From Gnetum montanum (taxonomy: Eukaryota > Streptophyta > Gnetopsida > Gnetales > Gnetaceae): DNA of 64,000 nt. The position numbers and the translations under genes were made by a program. The stretch covers positions 404,490 to 468,489 of the forward strand of contig MNCI01024017.1 in assembly GCA_015680685.1 (NCBI GenBank), written 5' to 3'. Positions 1 through 10,440 of this stretch are shown here, one piece after another (the stretch's first letter is position 1; each line of letters starts with the position of its first letter). Below the pieces are notes generated by a model. That model did not search any database, had not been told where the DNA came from, and saw only the letters and a program-made list of their open reading frames with translations.

Positions 1-229
1 GTACATTGCATTTTACAATTTATGGATTATTCAAGCCCATGAAAGTACATTTAATTTAAACATGAGGGCCTAACATGCCCACATATGTCGATTTACAATG
101 AAATGTACAACAAGAGAAATTTGACCCCCGTTTGCGTCAAACTTCCTTGTTCCTGAGTCTTTCTGAAATTTTCTGGAGTGTTCTAAAAGTTGCTGATGCT
201 GGTAATTCTCTGCCATTTTCTGAAATATT
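1..229. other. unassigned leading sequence
   Basis: No gene or recognisable repeat family. A short open frame on the minus strand runs into the tandem array and is compositionally an accident of that array, so I do not call it. Confidence 0.4.
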
Positions 230-560
230 TTTGGAATTTTCTGAAACTTCGATGAATAGTGTTCGCACGATGAATAGTGTTTTACGCAGTGAATAGTGTT
301 CACGTGATGAATATTGTTTTATGCAGTGAATAGTGTTCATGCAATGAATAGTGTTTTACACTGATGAATAGTGATTACGCATCTTACGCTCTGCAGCGCA
401 AGATGAATAGTGTTTTACGCAGTGAATAGTGTTCATGCAATGAATAGTGTTTTACACTGATGAATAGTGATTACGCATCTTACGCTCTGCGGCGTAAGAT
501 GAATAGTGTTTTACGCAGTGAATAGTGTTTTACACATCTTACGCTCTGCAGCATAAGAAA
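230..560. repeat. tandem array, 96-bp period, with hairpins
   Basis: The core unit TGAATAGTGTT is repeated about a dozen times with short spacers. A longer unit of 96 bp is present twice (from about 328 and 424) and partly a third time. Each long unit holds an inverted repeat. At 476-501 the arms CATCTTACGC and GCGTAAGATG are perfect around a 6-base loop. At 380-405 there is one mismatch, and at 535-558 one or more. A weaker relative (TTACGC...GTGTAA) lies near 731-748. The array is richer in CpG than the rest of the window. Confidence 0.85.
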
Positions 561-945
561 ATGTAGCCATAGCGTAATCAACCGAAAACACCTCATTTAG
601 GGCCTGAATCTTGATTTTCTGAAGGCTGGGAACCGCTGGGGACCTTGGCGAAGGTCATGGGGGGTCCTTGTGCTTGATTTTGGCTTGCTTTGACTTAGTT
701 GCAGGGGCCCAAACATTGGTGACGCTAATCCTTACGCTGTGCAGTGTAAACACAACGTGAGCACATTGTACTTAGTCAAAATTCCACTTTTGGAACTTGA
801 AATGGATGATTCTTGATATCAAGACTTGCCGTCGTGATTTGTGGGCACCCAGGGAACCTTGCTTGCTCCATGGTGGGCTGCTTGAAGCCTTTTAAGAGGC
901 TCTGAAGTTGTTTGGAAGTGTTGCCAAAATTTTTGTGGTGTTTCA
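561..945. other. unassigned, relatively GC-rich stretch
   Basis: No coding signal. It lies between the hairpin array and a remnant LTR and contains one more degenerate hairpin unit near 731. It could be the U3 part of that LTR, but no TG start is visible. Confidence 0.35.
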
Positions 946-1387
946 TTAAGTTAGATAGATTAAATACATAAGTACTTGGTAATCCTAGCAACATTATTGC
1001 TTGGTACACCCAATAGCATAACATTTGGTCACCCAATAGTGGATACGTAGGTTCAAGACATGTACGGAAAGTTGGAATGGATACTTATGTTAGGATTAGC
1101 TTAATAATAGTTAGTTAATTAATTTAGATTAGTTAATCAAATTTATTTTACCTACATTTCAAGTACCCAAAACATAAAACATAAAATGATAAAAATCAAT
1201 GCCTTAGTTACACTAAACCATAGCAATGTGCATCACAAGTGTAATTGGAAGATGGACCTTAAGGCTAGATTCACTTCCTAAAGGGCTAGTGCACTAGAAG
1301 TGATAAAGTCTATGGAACTCAATTGAGTCGCATGTGAATGCTTCGTGATTTGTATGGTTGGGTGTAGGGGTACCTTGCCACTCATCA
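946..1387 (+). repeat. remnant LTR, plus-oriented, same superfamily as E1-E5
   Basis: The reverse complement of this stretch matches the left part of the E1-E5 LTRs over more than 400 bp: the 'accaagcaataatg' block, 'taagtatccattccaac', the TTAATTAACTAA stretch and the 'ggtacccctacacccaaccata' block (quoted in pieces). It ends ...GCCACTCATCA at 1387, the canonical LTR terminus. The other end is not recognisable, so it is a truncated LTR or one with a different U3. No convincing target duplication was found. Confidence 0.8.
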
Positions 1388-1538
1388 GAAGCATTGATAG
1401 AATGCTTAAGGAAATATTTCTAGAAAATTGATAGATAATTTTGGTTGTTGATCAGTGATACTCATTGGAGATCTTGCATACCTTCTACCTATGAAAAATG
1501 TTATACTGTACATATAATCTCAAATGCATGTGAAGAAT

Positions 1539-1755
1539 TGGTGGTTAGCATTCAATACATTTATAAATTTGGATGATATATATTGGAAAAGGGGTGATGA
1601 TCCACAAAAGCAAAGATTTAGAGAAGTTTTGATGAATATATGAGAAGGAAAGATTAATGATAATGATTATGAATTTCTAAGCTTGAGAATGGATCTTCCA
1701 TCGACATTAAATGGGCAAGATTGGTTTTAGGATTCTATGAATTTATTTGATAGAA
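1539..1755 (+). pseudogene. Pif1-like helicase remnant
   Basis: One plus-strand frame, with one TGA and one TAG, reads AFNTF, then LDDIYWKRGDDPQKQRFREV, then an EGKINDNDYEFLSLRM-like stretch, and ends in DSMNLF. This resembles the part of Pif1-family helicases with a Gly-Asp-Asp-Pro-x-Gln-x-x-Phe-Arg segment, an acidic 'DW/DY..L..R' segment and a '..AI.LF' segment. In plants such fragments commonly come from Helitron transposons, but no Helitron ends were found. Similarity is judged by eye from about 70 residues, and a chance match cannot be fully excluded. Confidence 0.45.
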
Positions 1756-2099
1756 TTGATTGTATTGCCCATTGATTATTTTGGTTTGCCAAGCAACATA
1801 GAAAAGGTTTTTTTAGAGTTGCTTGGAATATTTGGACTAGTAGCAAGAAAGATAGTAGACTTGGCCTCATTTATTATTATAACTATGGTATTTCTCTTCT
1901 ATCAAAATAGATTACTAAGTGCATTAATGGAGATGATAATTAAATCTTTCTTTTAATAAATCGCCTTATGCAAGAAAAACCTAAGAATAATAATAGTTAG
2001 CCTTCTAATAACTTGCTTCACTACCTTCTTTTTTCTCAATACGTTTCTATTCTTGATTCTTCAATTCTTAAATAAATTTGGAAGACATAGTGCAAGCTT
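1756..2099. other. AT-rich stretch, no gene assigned
   Basis: A 69-codon open frame on the plus strand (1747-1956) has no recognisable family signature. The stretch may belong to the LINE that becomes recognisable downstream. Confidence 0.3.
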
Positions 2100-2886
2100 A
2101 GTAAATATTGAAATTCTAATCATATTGCAATTTTAGTACATATGCATATGCAAATTAGCTCATAGTGGCTTTCCTTTAATGAAGAAGCTTGGGCTACTAA
2201 TTAATCTAGATTGTATACCACTTGGAGTAAATTTGGAATTACTATAGTTTCTTATGTATGTATGCATGATAGATGAATTATATGGAATAAACCTTCTATC
2301 CTCTATGATTTGAATAAAAAGAGAAAATTTATTTTTTAATCTTGAGAATATATTTAAAGTTGACAAAAATTTATATCATGCTTTTCGAGATATTTTTTAA
2401 AAGGATGGCATATTTTCTTTTCCTTTTAATTCGAAAGTTTCTTATGATATTATTGCAAATATTAATTTTATAAATAAAAAATTCTATGAGGCTTGAAAAA
2501 TCCAATTATCATCGTACTTTTGAATAAGGAAAATGGAAGATATTTGAAGACTTCCTAACTTTTCTAGAATTTATATTTTTTTTGTATCTTATTCATCAAG
2601 GTTTTTCTATTGAAATTCTTCTTAAACATATGGGAATTATTTTTCTTTAATGTTCTCTTTGTAGAAGTGAAGACTCATTTTTTCATGTTTTCTTAAGTGT
2701 ATTATTGCTTAGCATGGTTGGAAATAGATATTTAGAATTTTTAATAACTTTTAACTAAGAATCAATGAATTCATTCTTAATGATTAGCCTATTTTGTTTA
2801 CTTTTTCTCTTTGCATTTGAAAATTTCTTTGATTACTTATTCTCTACTCTATTTGGAAGCTAGGCATTTAGTTATTTTCTAGCAAC
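2100..2886 (+). pseudogene. LINE (non-LTR retrotransposon) ORF2 3' part
   Basis: The plus-strand translation, with several stops and shifts, contains DGIFSFPFNSKVSYDII, then WKIFEDFLTF, FLYLIHQGFSIEILLKHMGI and SLCRSEDSFFHVF. This is the order of the zinc-binding region after the reverse transcriptase of plant L1-type LINEs (W-K-x-W...IHQGL...K-x-M-G-I...C-x-x-C...E...H-x-F...C). The reading is interrupted at 2886-2891 by insertion of E1 and seems to continue after it at 16417. It marks E1's target as an older dead LINE. Confidence 0.6.
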
Positions 2887-2891
2887 AAGAG

Positions 2892-3837
2892 TTATGAGTG
2901 GTTGAGGTACCCCTCTACCCAACCATATGAATCACAAAGTGTGCACACACAATCAGGTTAAATTCCATGGACTCTATAGTTTCTAGTACACTAGTCTAAC
3001 CTTGCCCTAAGGTAATTCATTGTCTTTCCAATTACACTTTGGATGTACAAAGATATGGCTAAGTGTAATCGAGGCATATGATTTTTATTGTTTTATATTT
3101 TATGGTTTTAGGTACTTAAAGTAAAGAGATGAAGTGGTTTAATAACTAATCTAATTTAACTACTTAACTAGCCTCTAACTAGTCCTAACATAAGCATCTA
3201 GTCCCACTTTCCATACACATCCTAAACCCATGTATCTACTATTGGGTTACCAAGCACTATGCTACTAAGCACACCAAGCAATAACACTACTAGGATTACC
3301 AAGTAAATAAGTGTTTACACTCAAAGCGATTGTACCTATGTACTTAATCTATTTAGCTTAATTAATTAACTAATCGCTTAAAGTATAATTTACCTTAATT
3401 AATTACATATTTCATGAAAATAATAAATCCATAAATAAATCATTAATCTATTCCAAGTGCTACAAGCTTTGATCAAAAGGCTTGTCTTTATTATCATACA
3501 CACTAGTGTGGTTTAGGTATAACAATGCTTGAATAAAGATTCATACCCTTTCTAACTTCTGCTATAGGCACTTAGATAAATATTCTAACTTTCAAATTGA
3601 CAAACTATAAAATATCTGCTACTACTATGACTTAATGCTCATAAACATAGCTGGGAGCTCATATTTATAATTTTTGCTATGTTACTGTGTCAACAGGCCC
3701 TGTAGATGTTGCAAATGATACATTGACGTGGCCCCATTGATGAGTCAACACCACGTAAATGGGACCCCATCTATGGGGGCTCTTTGATGAGCCCACATGA
3801 ATGAGGATCCATTACCATGACACTTTGATGCTCATCC
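2892..3837 (-). repeat. E1 3' LTR
   Basis: Starts TTATGAGTGG (canonical TGATGAG, one change) and ends GCTCATCC (canonical CATCA, one change). On the sense strand, U3 holds CCTCATTGATG-like repeats near 3710-3830 and a TATA box (ATTATAAATATGAG) near 3660-3675. Relative to the 5' LTR it has a 12-bp deletion near 2995. Confidence 0.9.
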
Positions 3838-3852
3838 TACCCCGCGACTGAA
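3838..3852 (-). other. E1 polypurine tract
   Basis: The sense strand reads TCGCGGGGTA directly before the LTR. The other copies have TCATGGGGGTA here, so this one has decayed. It primes plus-strand DNA synthesis. Confidence 0.7.
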
Positions 3853-4073
3853 TGAAAACTCATTCTTGAGTTCCCTAACAAATTTGGAAAGGTATGGGAT
3901 TATTGACTAACTCTTGACATGACAAATTAACATAACAAAATTGAGTGCTTAAGTGTATGAAATAACAAATTACAAAAAATGGTGGTGTTCATAACACAAA
4001 ATTGAACACCATTACATCACTACACAAAAATTAGATAACACATTCTCTAGTGGAATGAAGGTGATGCAGAAGA

Positions 4074-6920
4074 TCAAATAGTCCTAGGCAATGGAGGCTC
4101 TTGAGGTTTTGAAGGATCTTTACCAACTTCAAGAACATATAGTAGCTATGGTGGCTATGGTTTCAACCTCCGATGAAAGAAGAAAGACATTTAGTAATGC
4201 CTTCATCTTCTTCTCCTTACTTTGGGGACCATTCATAGTCCATGCGACATCATCAATGTGGGCTGTAATGGGGATATCCGATGGATAGGGCATTATTGGG
4301 AACATCTCCTCTACACTAACAAACTAGGAAACAAACTATTTTCATTCTATATTGAATGCCTTGAATGTATTCTTCAACTCCTGGTAGTCATTCATCCCCT
4401 TAGCTAGGTTCTCAGTAGTTGATAGTTGATCAATGAATTATGCCTTACGAACATAAAGTTTAGTGTTTGCCACCATAAGCTTCTACTTTTCCTTGTGATG
4501 CTTGAACTTACTCTTGTACAATAAGTATGAGTTGACCACTTGTTTCTCAAGTTCTGACCATGGCCGTTTGGTACTCAACATGGCTATATTTCTGTAACAA
4601 AGTTTGGTAGGCTCCATATATTCTATCATCTTCTAAATATGCAACTCCTTTATGTAGATATCCACTTTATTGTAGGCATCTATCCCATCAAGGATGGATT
4701 TCCAAAATTCTTTCCCTTGTTGGAGTTGCTAGAGGGCTTCATTCACTTTCACCTTCATTAACTAAATGTGTTTTATGTTTACTTCCTTTTGTAGACTAAC
4801 CTACTCTCTATAATGATCTTTGAATTTCTCAAATTTGAGAGCTTCTAATTTATAGGAGGCTACCTCAATTGTAGTTTTCTAATGAACAATGTGGACCTCC
4901 TCCATGGAGAGATTTCAATTTTCTATTGCCAATCTCCTCAATTTTGTGTTTGCTCTAGGTTGTTGCTCCTATTGTTGATGGATGAAATCTGTTAATTGTT
5001 GCTTGTGCTCATCAACATTTCTCAGGTGATGGTTCTTTGTAGTCAACTATATGTGCTCCTAGTAGGTTTGATCCAAGACTTTCTGAATCTTGTGTTATGT
5101 GCCCTCTACCAAGGATCGATAGAACAACACTATCTCCATTACACCCTTAATCCCTTTCAATTTAGTGTGAAGCTATTCTATAGCTTCATCTCTTATTAAT
5201 GTTGGGTTGAGAAATATGGTGTCAATAATCTAGGCTCTTAATTCAACAACTTCTGCAACCAAACATTCATTTATCTCCTTGGTTGTTTTGAGTTACCCCT
5301 TCAAGATGATATTTTTGCCCCTTGCCTCTAGCAGCTTTGAATGGGTTATAGTAATATTATCTAGAATGTTAAAGACATTCATAAGTGGTTACTCGATTCC
5401 CACAAGTCAATCTAGCAGATCTTCATACTATGCTACATTTATTCTACTACTTGTGGTCCTTGTGAACATTTGCACATCTTTGAGTGTAGTGATGTCCAAT
5501 GTAGATGTTGTAGATGCACTAAGTATTTTGGTAATATTATTAGTAACCACTTATATTGTAGTCTCCTACCCTTGGTGTTGCATCACCAATATAGTTGTCC
5601 CCTCACCTTCCTCCAAGAGTACCAAAAAGGTTGTAGCATTCCTAGAGATTTCTAGGAGTGGCTATTCTTCTATGAGAGATACTATGACCTCTCTAGCACT
5701 TGGATTCGACCTCACAAGCAACTACATTCTTTGGGTAGAGAAAGTGAATCCACCTCCACCCATCAAGCTAATTATCTGGGCCACATCATTTAGGTGACTC
5801 ATTGTTGATTTTTACATGGATGGGTCCTCGTCACTCATGCCTACTCATTGCTCTTGTTTACTCAAGAGCCATTCTCGATATTTGCACAACCGTTGAGTAG
5901 TTTTCATGATGTTTGACATAGTTATTGAAGTTGTAGGTGGAGGTAGTGATCACCACTCCTCTTCTTGGATAGTTGTTGTTGACATCTTGTCTTTCATCAT
6001 TTCCACCCAGTTGGAAATTGGAACATGCCTGATAATGTCATTGGTGTAATGAGCTATTCCTCCCCTTTGATAGAGATTCCTAATAAGGCATGGAAAGGAG
6101 AGTGTCTTCTTTTCACATTTATTTTCTTTAAATCACTTCTCCATCACTAGATAGATTAGTTATGAAAGGTTGATAGGAAATCTCCCACTTAAAGCGATGC
6201 ATGCTCAGGCAGAGAAGGTGGTGATTTTTCTTGGCCTCTCTATGGAATTGAGGTGGAAGGTCACAATCTTGTAGTGGATCCTATCTACCAATGTAAGTGT
6301 GCTAAACTTCTTATAGTCAACACCATAGCACCACTAAACCCATTCTTTCTTGATGTTGGAATCTTCCTGCATTGGGATCCTAGCAAGACTTACCCTTATT
6401 TCTGACAACTCAAGAATTACATTAATGGCCTACATCAAGTAGGACACTAATATGTCCTTGAATTTTATCATTGATTTGAACTACTTGTTGTTCCAAAATA
6501 GGAATGTCTCTCTCATGTACCACTCCCTAGTGGAAATGATGATTGGCCACATGGGAGAGGCCTTTAGTTGGTCCTACACTTCTTTTGGTACTTGCTCTAG
6601 GAATGGGCCAAAGTTTAACTCTTGAAGCACTATTTCTTAGACCTTTCATGATCTACTCTAATTCAAGTAGCCTATGTGAAGGTAACCTCTAGATTTACTT
6701 GTGGTGCTAGTGCGTCATCCTAATGGGAATGTTCCATTGCTACTAGTGGTTTTGGAATCTATCTGATAGATTTCACTTTTGTCTCTTCCGTAAGAGGATC
6801 TTTAGCATGGGTTGCCACTAGTTATTTTTGGGCCTATTATTGGCCTCTTCTTGTTCTAGGCCATTTCTCCCCTGGTTGAGATGGTCTTACTTCCTACATG
6901 TGCTTTTCCTTTGGTGCCAT
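4074..6920 (-). pseudogene. E1 ORF3 (plant transposon protein domain plus coiled coil), decayed
   Basis: Third gene of the element, between integrase and the 3' LTR. The start ATG at 6920 and the terminal EPPLPRTI-stop are conserved in position with the other copies. The span is 2847 bp, a multiple of three, with many in-frame stops. The N-terminal third is alignable with the Transposase_32-like domain seen best in E4. The C-terminal half is rich in Lys, Glu, Leu and Gln in coiled-coil style, for example the SELEKQVVNSYLLYKSKFKH stretch. Function is unknown; a structural or packaging accessory role is a guess. A 172-codon open frame on the opposite strand (5279-5797) is not open in E2-E4 and is judged a shadow. 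Confidence 0.75.
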
Positions 6921-7364
6921 CTATAGTCACAACACATCCATGGATTAGTATATATAATGTGTAACTCTAAATATTTGAATATCTTTACTCTTTAGTCAGT
7001 TACATTTTGGATAAGGTTGGACCATGGTAGATTAATTATTTTATTAATGTTTTATTAATTATTTATTGTAAATGTCACTAGGGCTTGTTTGGAAGGTTTA
7101 ACTCTTATAATTTGGTGTTTAATAGTTGATTTTGTAGTTAAACCTTTGTGGGAATTAGAAAAATAATGAAAAAATTTTCTATTAGAAATGGCATATTTGT
7201 AGCCCCCATGATGAAGAGCTTACCTCCAATAGCTATAGGATCAAAGAACAAAGTGATTTGGATAAACAGTTAAGAAGTTATGAGCTCTGGAAGGTTCAAG
7301 GCTCTGAAAATTTCAAAAACTCACTTGGTATTTATGAGAAAATGTAAAGTTTATCAAGTGGGGT

Positions 7365-7450
7365 CACACATATATATACTATTTTTCCCTTATATCAATG
7401 GGTCCTCATATATGGGTCTGCTCCATTGATAGGACCCTGCATATGAGGCC
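7365..7450 (-). promoter_or_regulatory. E1 internal U3-like promoter block upstream of ORF3
   Basis: On the sense strand, repeats of the type TCCATTGATAGGACCC and CATATGAGGCC (7395-7450) are followed by a TATA box (AGTATATATATGTG, 7369-7380). The start of ORF3 lies about 450 bp downstream. E1's own LTR U3 has the same arrangement: CATTGATG-type repeats, then ATTATAAATATG. Promoter activity is inferred from this resemblance. Confidence 0.55.
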
Positions 7451-9039
7451 TATAGGAAAAAATTTCAAATTTGAATATATGAAAAAACATAAGGAATTTT
7501 TCAATGAATTTGGGATCCATGGAATCCTAGAAAAGCCAAGAATATGATAAAACCATTGAAGATGATCCTTGAATGCTAAAAAATTAAAACTTTTGATGAA
7601 GAACATGTTTAATAAACAAAAATGTAAAGGAGAACATGGTGTGACGTAGAAGATGGGTGTATGAAAGATTTTGATTGTGAGAATATCTAAGGATAAGATA
7701 CTTAATGAGCCCAACTAAGAGATATGAGAGTGGGTCCTTCCCATAATAGGCACATGCCTTGTTTTCCCTTACATAACTTTAGCCTAAGGAGTCCATGGGC
7801 ATAATAGGTGATTAATGGTCAATGGTAGTTAAGGACCAAAATCTAGAAGATTCTACCAAAGAATTCAAATATGTTAGACTAAGACATAGAATCAAGAACA
7901 TGGACATTAGTAGTGAGGTGAATTATGATTAGTAGAGCTAGATGAAGAAGAAGGTGGAATGGAATTCCAAATTGAGGTCATAAGAAGTTCCTTGTGGATT
8001 TCGTTTTAAAATTACTTGAGAAGATCCATCCTTAGTCCAGACCAAAACAAACCTCTTTTAGTGACTTTGCATCATCATACCAAGACTGATCCATCCCCTT
8101 AAGACACAAGAGTGCTCCCATAGAACAACCACTATTCCATTAAGAGGAGAAAAGAGAAGAAGAAAGTGAGATATGACCTTAGTTAACAGGGACCTTCAAG
8201 CATGGGTAAAATATCTTTCTAGTTCCATAACTAGTGCTTGTAGCCCATCATGTTTTTATTTTTATTTTCTTTCTTTCTTTCTTTCTTTCTTTTGGATAAG
8301 AACCACACCATGCAAAGATGTTATTTGAATTCCTATTATTAGATGTTATGGAATAGTAAGAAGTCTATGAAAATACTCAAGCACCCAAGCAAGTAGAAGA
8401 GTACAAATAATGTTAAATCCCCTTGAAATCACACCCTGTACAAACCTTTGAATCTTTTGCAATTTTGGAGTTTATCAAGGTCATTAATTTATTAAAAGTT
8501 TAGTTAATGAACCACACCTCAAACTTCCACAACAAGAAAAACCATAGAGTTTGTGAATAGGTGGATGTTGTGGACTCATTGCCTATTCCATGAAAAAGAA
8601 ACCGTGACTTAGCCATCAGCATAAAAATTTAAAAATAAAAACCATACATTACCAAAAAAAACATAAAGCACAAACCACAATTAGTAACAACTATAGCACC
8701 ACTATGTCCTATTGGCACAAAGCACCTTTATTAGCAAAAATTTGAAAATCACATTTTAAAAAAATAAAGTAAAATATATAAGAAAATGTAAAAATATTCA
8801 AGAAAGATTCAAATGTACTAACGATGATGTAAAACTAAAAATGGTGCAAAATAGAAAAAAGATTTAAAATCAAAAAGATGTAAAATAAACAACTATAAAG
8901 ATAAAAATGTGTAAAACAAAAAATAGAAAAATTGAGAAGCCATATGGATGATAAGCATGGATGGCCATCTCCCACATGACTAAGTTGGATGAAGAAGATC
9001 CAAAAAATGAAGTGCCATTGTCCATCAATTGAGGCATCT
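7451..9039 (-). other. E1 spacer between integrase and ORF3 promoter block
   Basis: No coding capacity on either strand. Parts are conserved between copies, for example the block around 7725-7765 (matching 24190, 33910 and 57290) and the block around 8540-8590. A TTTC microsatellite lies at 8266-8293. A TCATGTGGGAG tract, related to the polypurine tract, lies near 8970-8982. Confidence 0.6.
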
Positions 9040-10440
9040 ATTGCATTGGCTTACTTGGGCTCATTGAAAAGCTTCACTTGTTGGATGTTGACCAACTACT
9101 TTCTATGTGGCCTCTTAAGTTTGTATATTAACATTGTCCTAGAGGAAAAGGTTTGATCAATTATATAAGGTCCCTCCCACAACATTTGGTACTTTTTTTA
9201 TTGAGATACGTGTGTGGGGTTCTAGTAGAGAATCTTATCTCCCAGTTGAAATTTTACTTTCCATATTCTTAGGTTATGTCGTTCCTTATTGAATTCCTTG
9301 TGCACTTCATCTCTCAAGTTTGTATATTAACATTGTCCTAGAGGAAAAGGTTTGATCAATTATATAAGGTCCCTCCCACAACATTTGGTACTTTTTTTAT
9401 TGAGATACGTGTGTGGGGTTCTAGTAGAGAATCTTATCTCCCAATTGAAATTTTACTTTCCATATTCTTAGGTTATGTCATTCCTTATTGAATTCCTTGT
9501 GCACTTCATTCAAAGATACAATCACTAATCAATTTTTTTCTATCACGTTAAGGTTAGTTAGTCTTTCTTTTTGTGCTAGACTTTGGTCAAGGCTCAGTTC
9601 ACAGGTTGTTGAGAGTGTATAGAGCTTTGATTGAATCAGGAGCATTAAAAGTTTTCCATGCATTAGCTTTTAGGAAGAGTAGCTAATAAAGAGTTTCCAT
9701 ATTGAGTGGTAGGCCCAGAGGGCATCGTTAAGTTTTATGTTCCAGTCTCTCCTATAATTGCTTATGGTCCTTGTTAGGATCTTTGTGATCTCCTTGTTAG
9801 TTACCTCTACTTGACCATTGGATTGGGGGTAATAGGATGTTAATTTATGTTCAACCCCTAAGCATTGCATAAGTTTTTGAAAAGTGGCACCTATAAAATG
9901 AGTTTCATTATTAGAAATTAGTGCACGTGGCATCCCAAACCTATTTACAACATTTTATTATACAAATCTAGTAGTAGTGGATGATGTATAGTTGGTGATG
10001 ACTACTACTTCTACCCATTTGGTGTAGTAGTCAACTACTATGATTATATATGCCTTTCCATTGGACATGGGTGTGATGGAACCCATGAAGTCTATGCCTC
10101 ATATGTTAAAGGGTTCTAGTAATTTAATCCACTATTAAAGATCCTCCATTTGTGCAATCATCCCACCATCTTATTGACAACATTCATAAGATCGAACAAA
10201 CTAGGGGAATGTCCCTGAAGATTATAGGCCAATAGTACCCTTCCATTAGGGTTTTTATGGTCTTGTGTCTCCCTACATAGTGGCCTTCGTGAGCATCTTG
10301 GAGAACACATAGTTGATCCACATCAAGAACACACCAATGAACTAAGCCATCAATGCACACCTTAGAAAGGTGTTCATTGATTTCCATGAAGTACTTTGTC
10401 CGATGAAGAAATTATTATTTCTTCCTAAAGTCTAGATCTT
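9040..10440 (-). pseudogene. E1 integrase
   Basis: The zinc-binding region is at about 10184-10387 (HEGHYVGRHKTIKTL, then EGYYWP, then a Cys). The catalytic core is at about 9670-10090. First-Asp region: IDFMGSITPMSNGKAY. Second Asp: the codon at 9910-9912 is Asn (ISNNETHF instead of SDNGTHF). Glu is kept in NGQVEVTN. The DALWAY segment follows. The C-terminal WEGPYIID (the GPY/F motif of Ty3/gypsy integrases) lies near 9170-9200 and is duplicated near 9370-9400. The enzyme would insert element cDNA into the chromosome, but this copy is dead. Confidence 0.85.
9118..9513 (-). repeat. 198-bp direct tandem duplication in integrase C-terminus
   Basis: 9118-9315 and 9316-9513 are nearly identical, differing at only a few bases (for example CAGTTGA/CAATTGA and ATGTCG/ATGTCA). 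The unit is 66 codons, so the duplication is in frame, and it repeats the WEGPY motif. The near identity shows it is much younger than the element's LTR divergence. Confidence 0.92.

Noticed and set aside
230-560. CRISPR-like array
   Set aside because: Units are short, irregular and overlapping, with no unique spacers, in a plant-type transposon setting. It is a tandem repeat.
731-748. tRNA or small hairpin RNA gene
   Set aside because: Only one short imperfect stem related to the array. No cloverleaf and no A/B boxes.
5279-5797. 172-codon open frame on the plus strand inside E1, with hydrophobic stretches
   Set aside because: It is antisense to ORF3 and the frame is not open in E2, E3 or E4. 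Tat-type elements can carry antisense ORFs, but lack of conservation argues against it here.
3838-6920. Envelope gene, as in Athila elements
   Set aside because: Position fits, but the ORF3 readings show no signal peptide or transmembrane helix, and the N-terminal domain resembles Transposase_32 instead.
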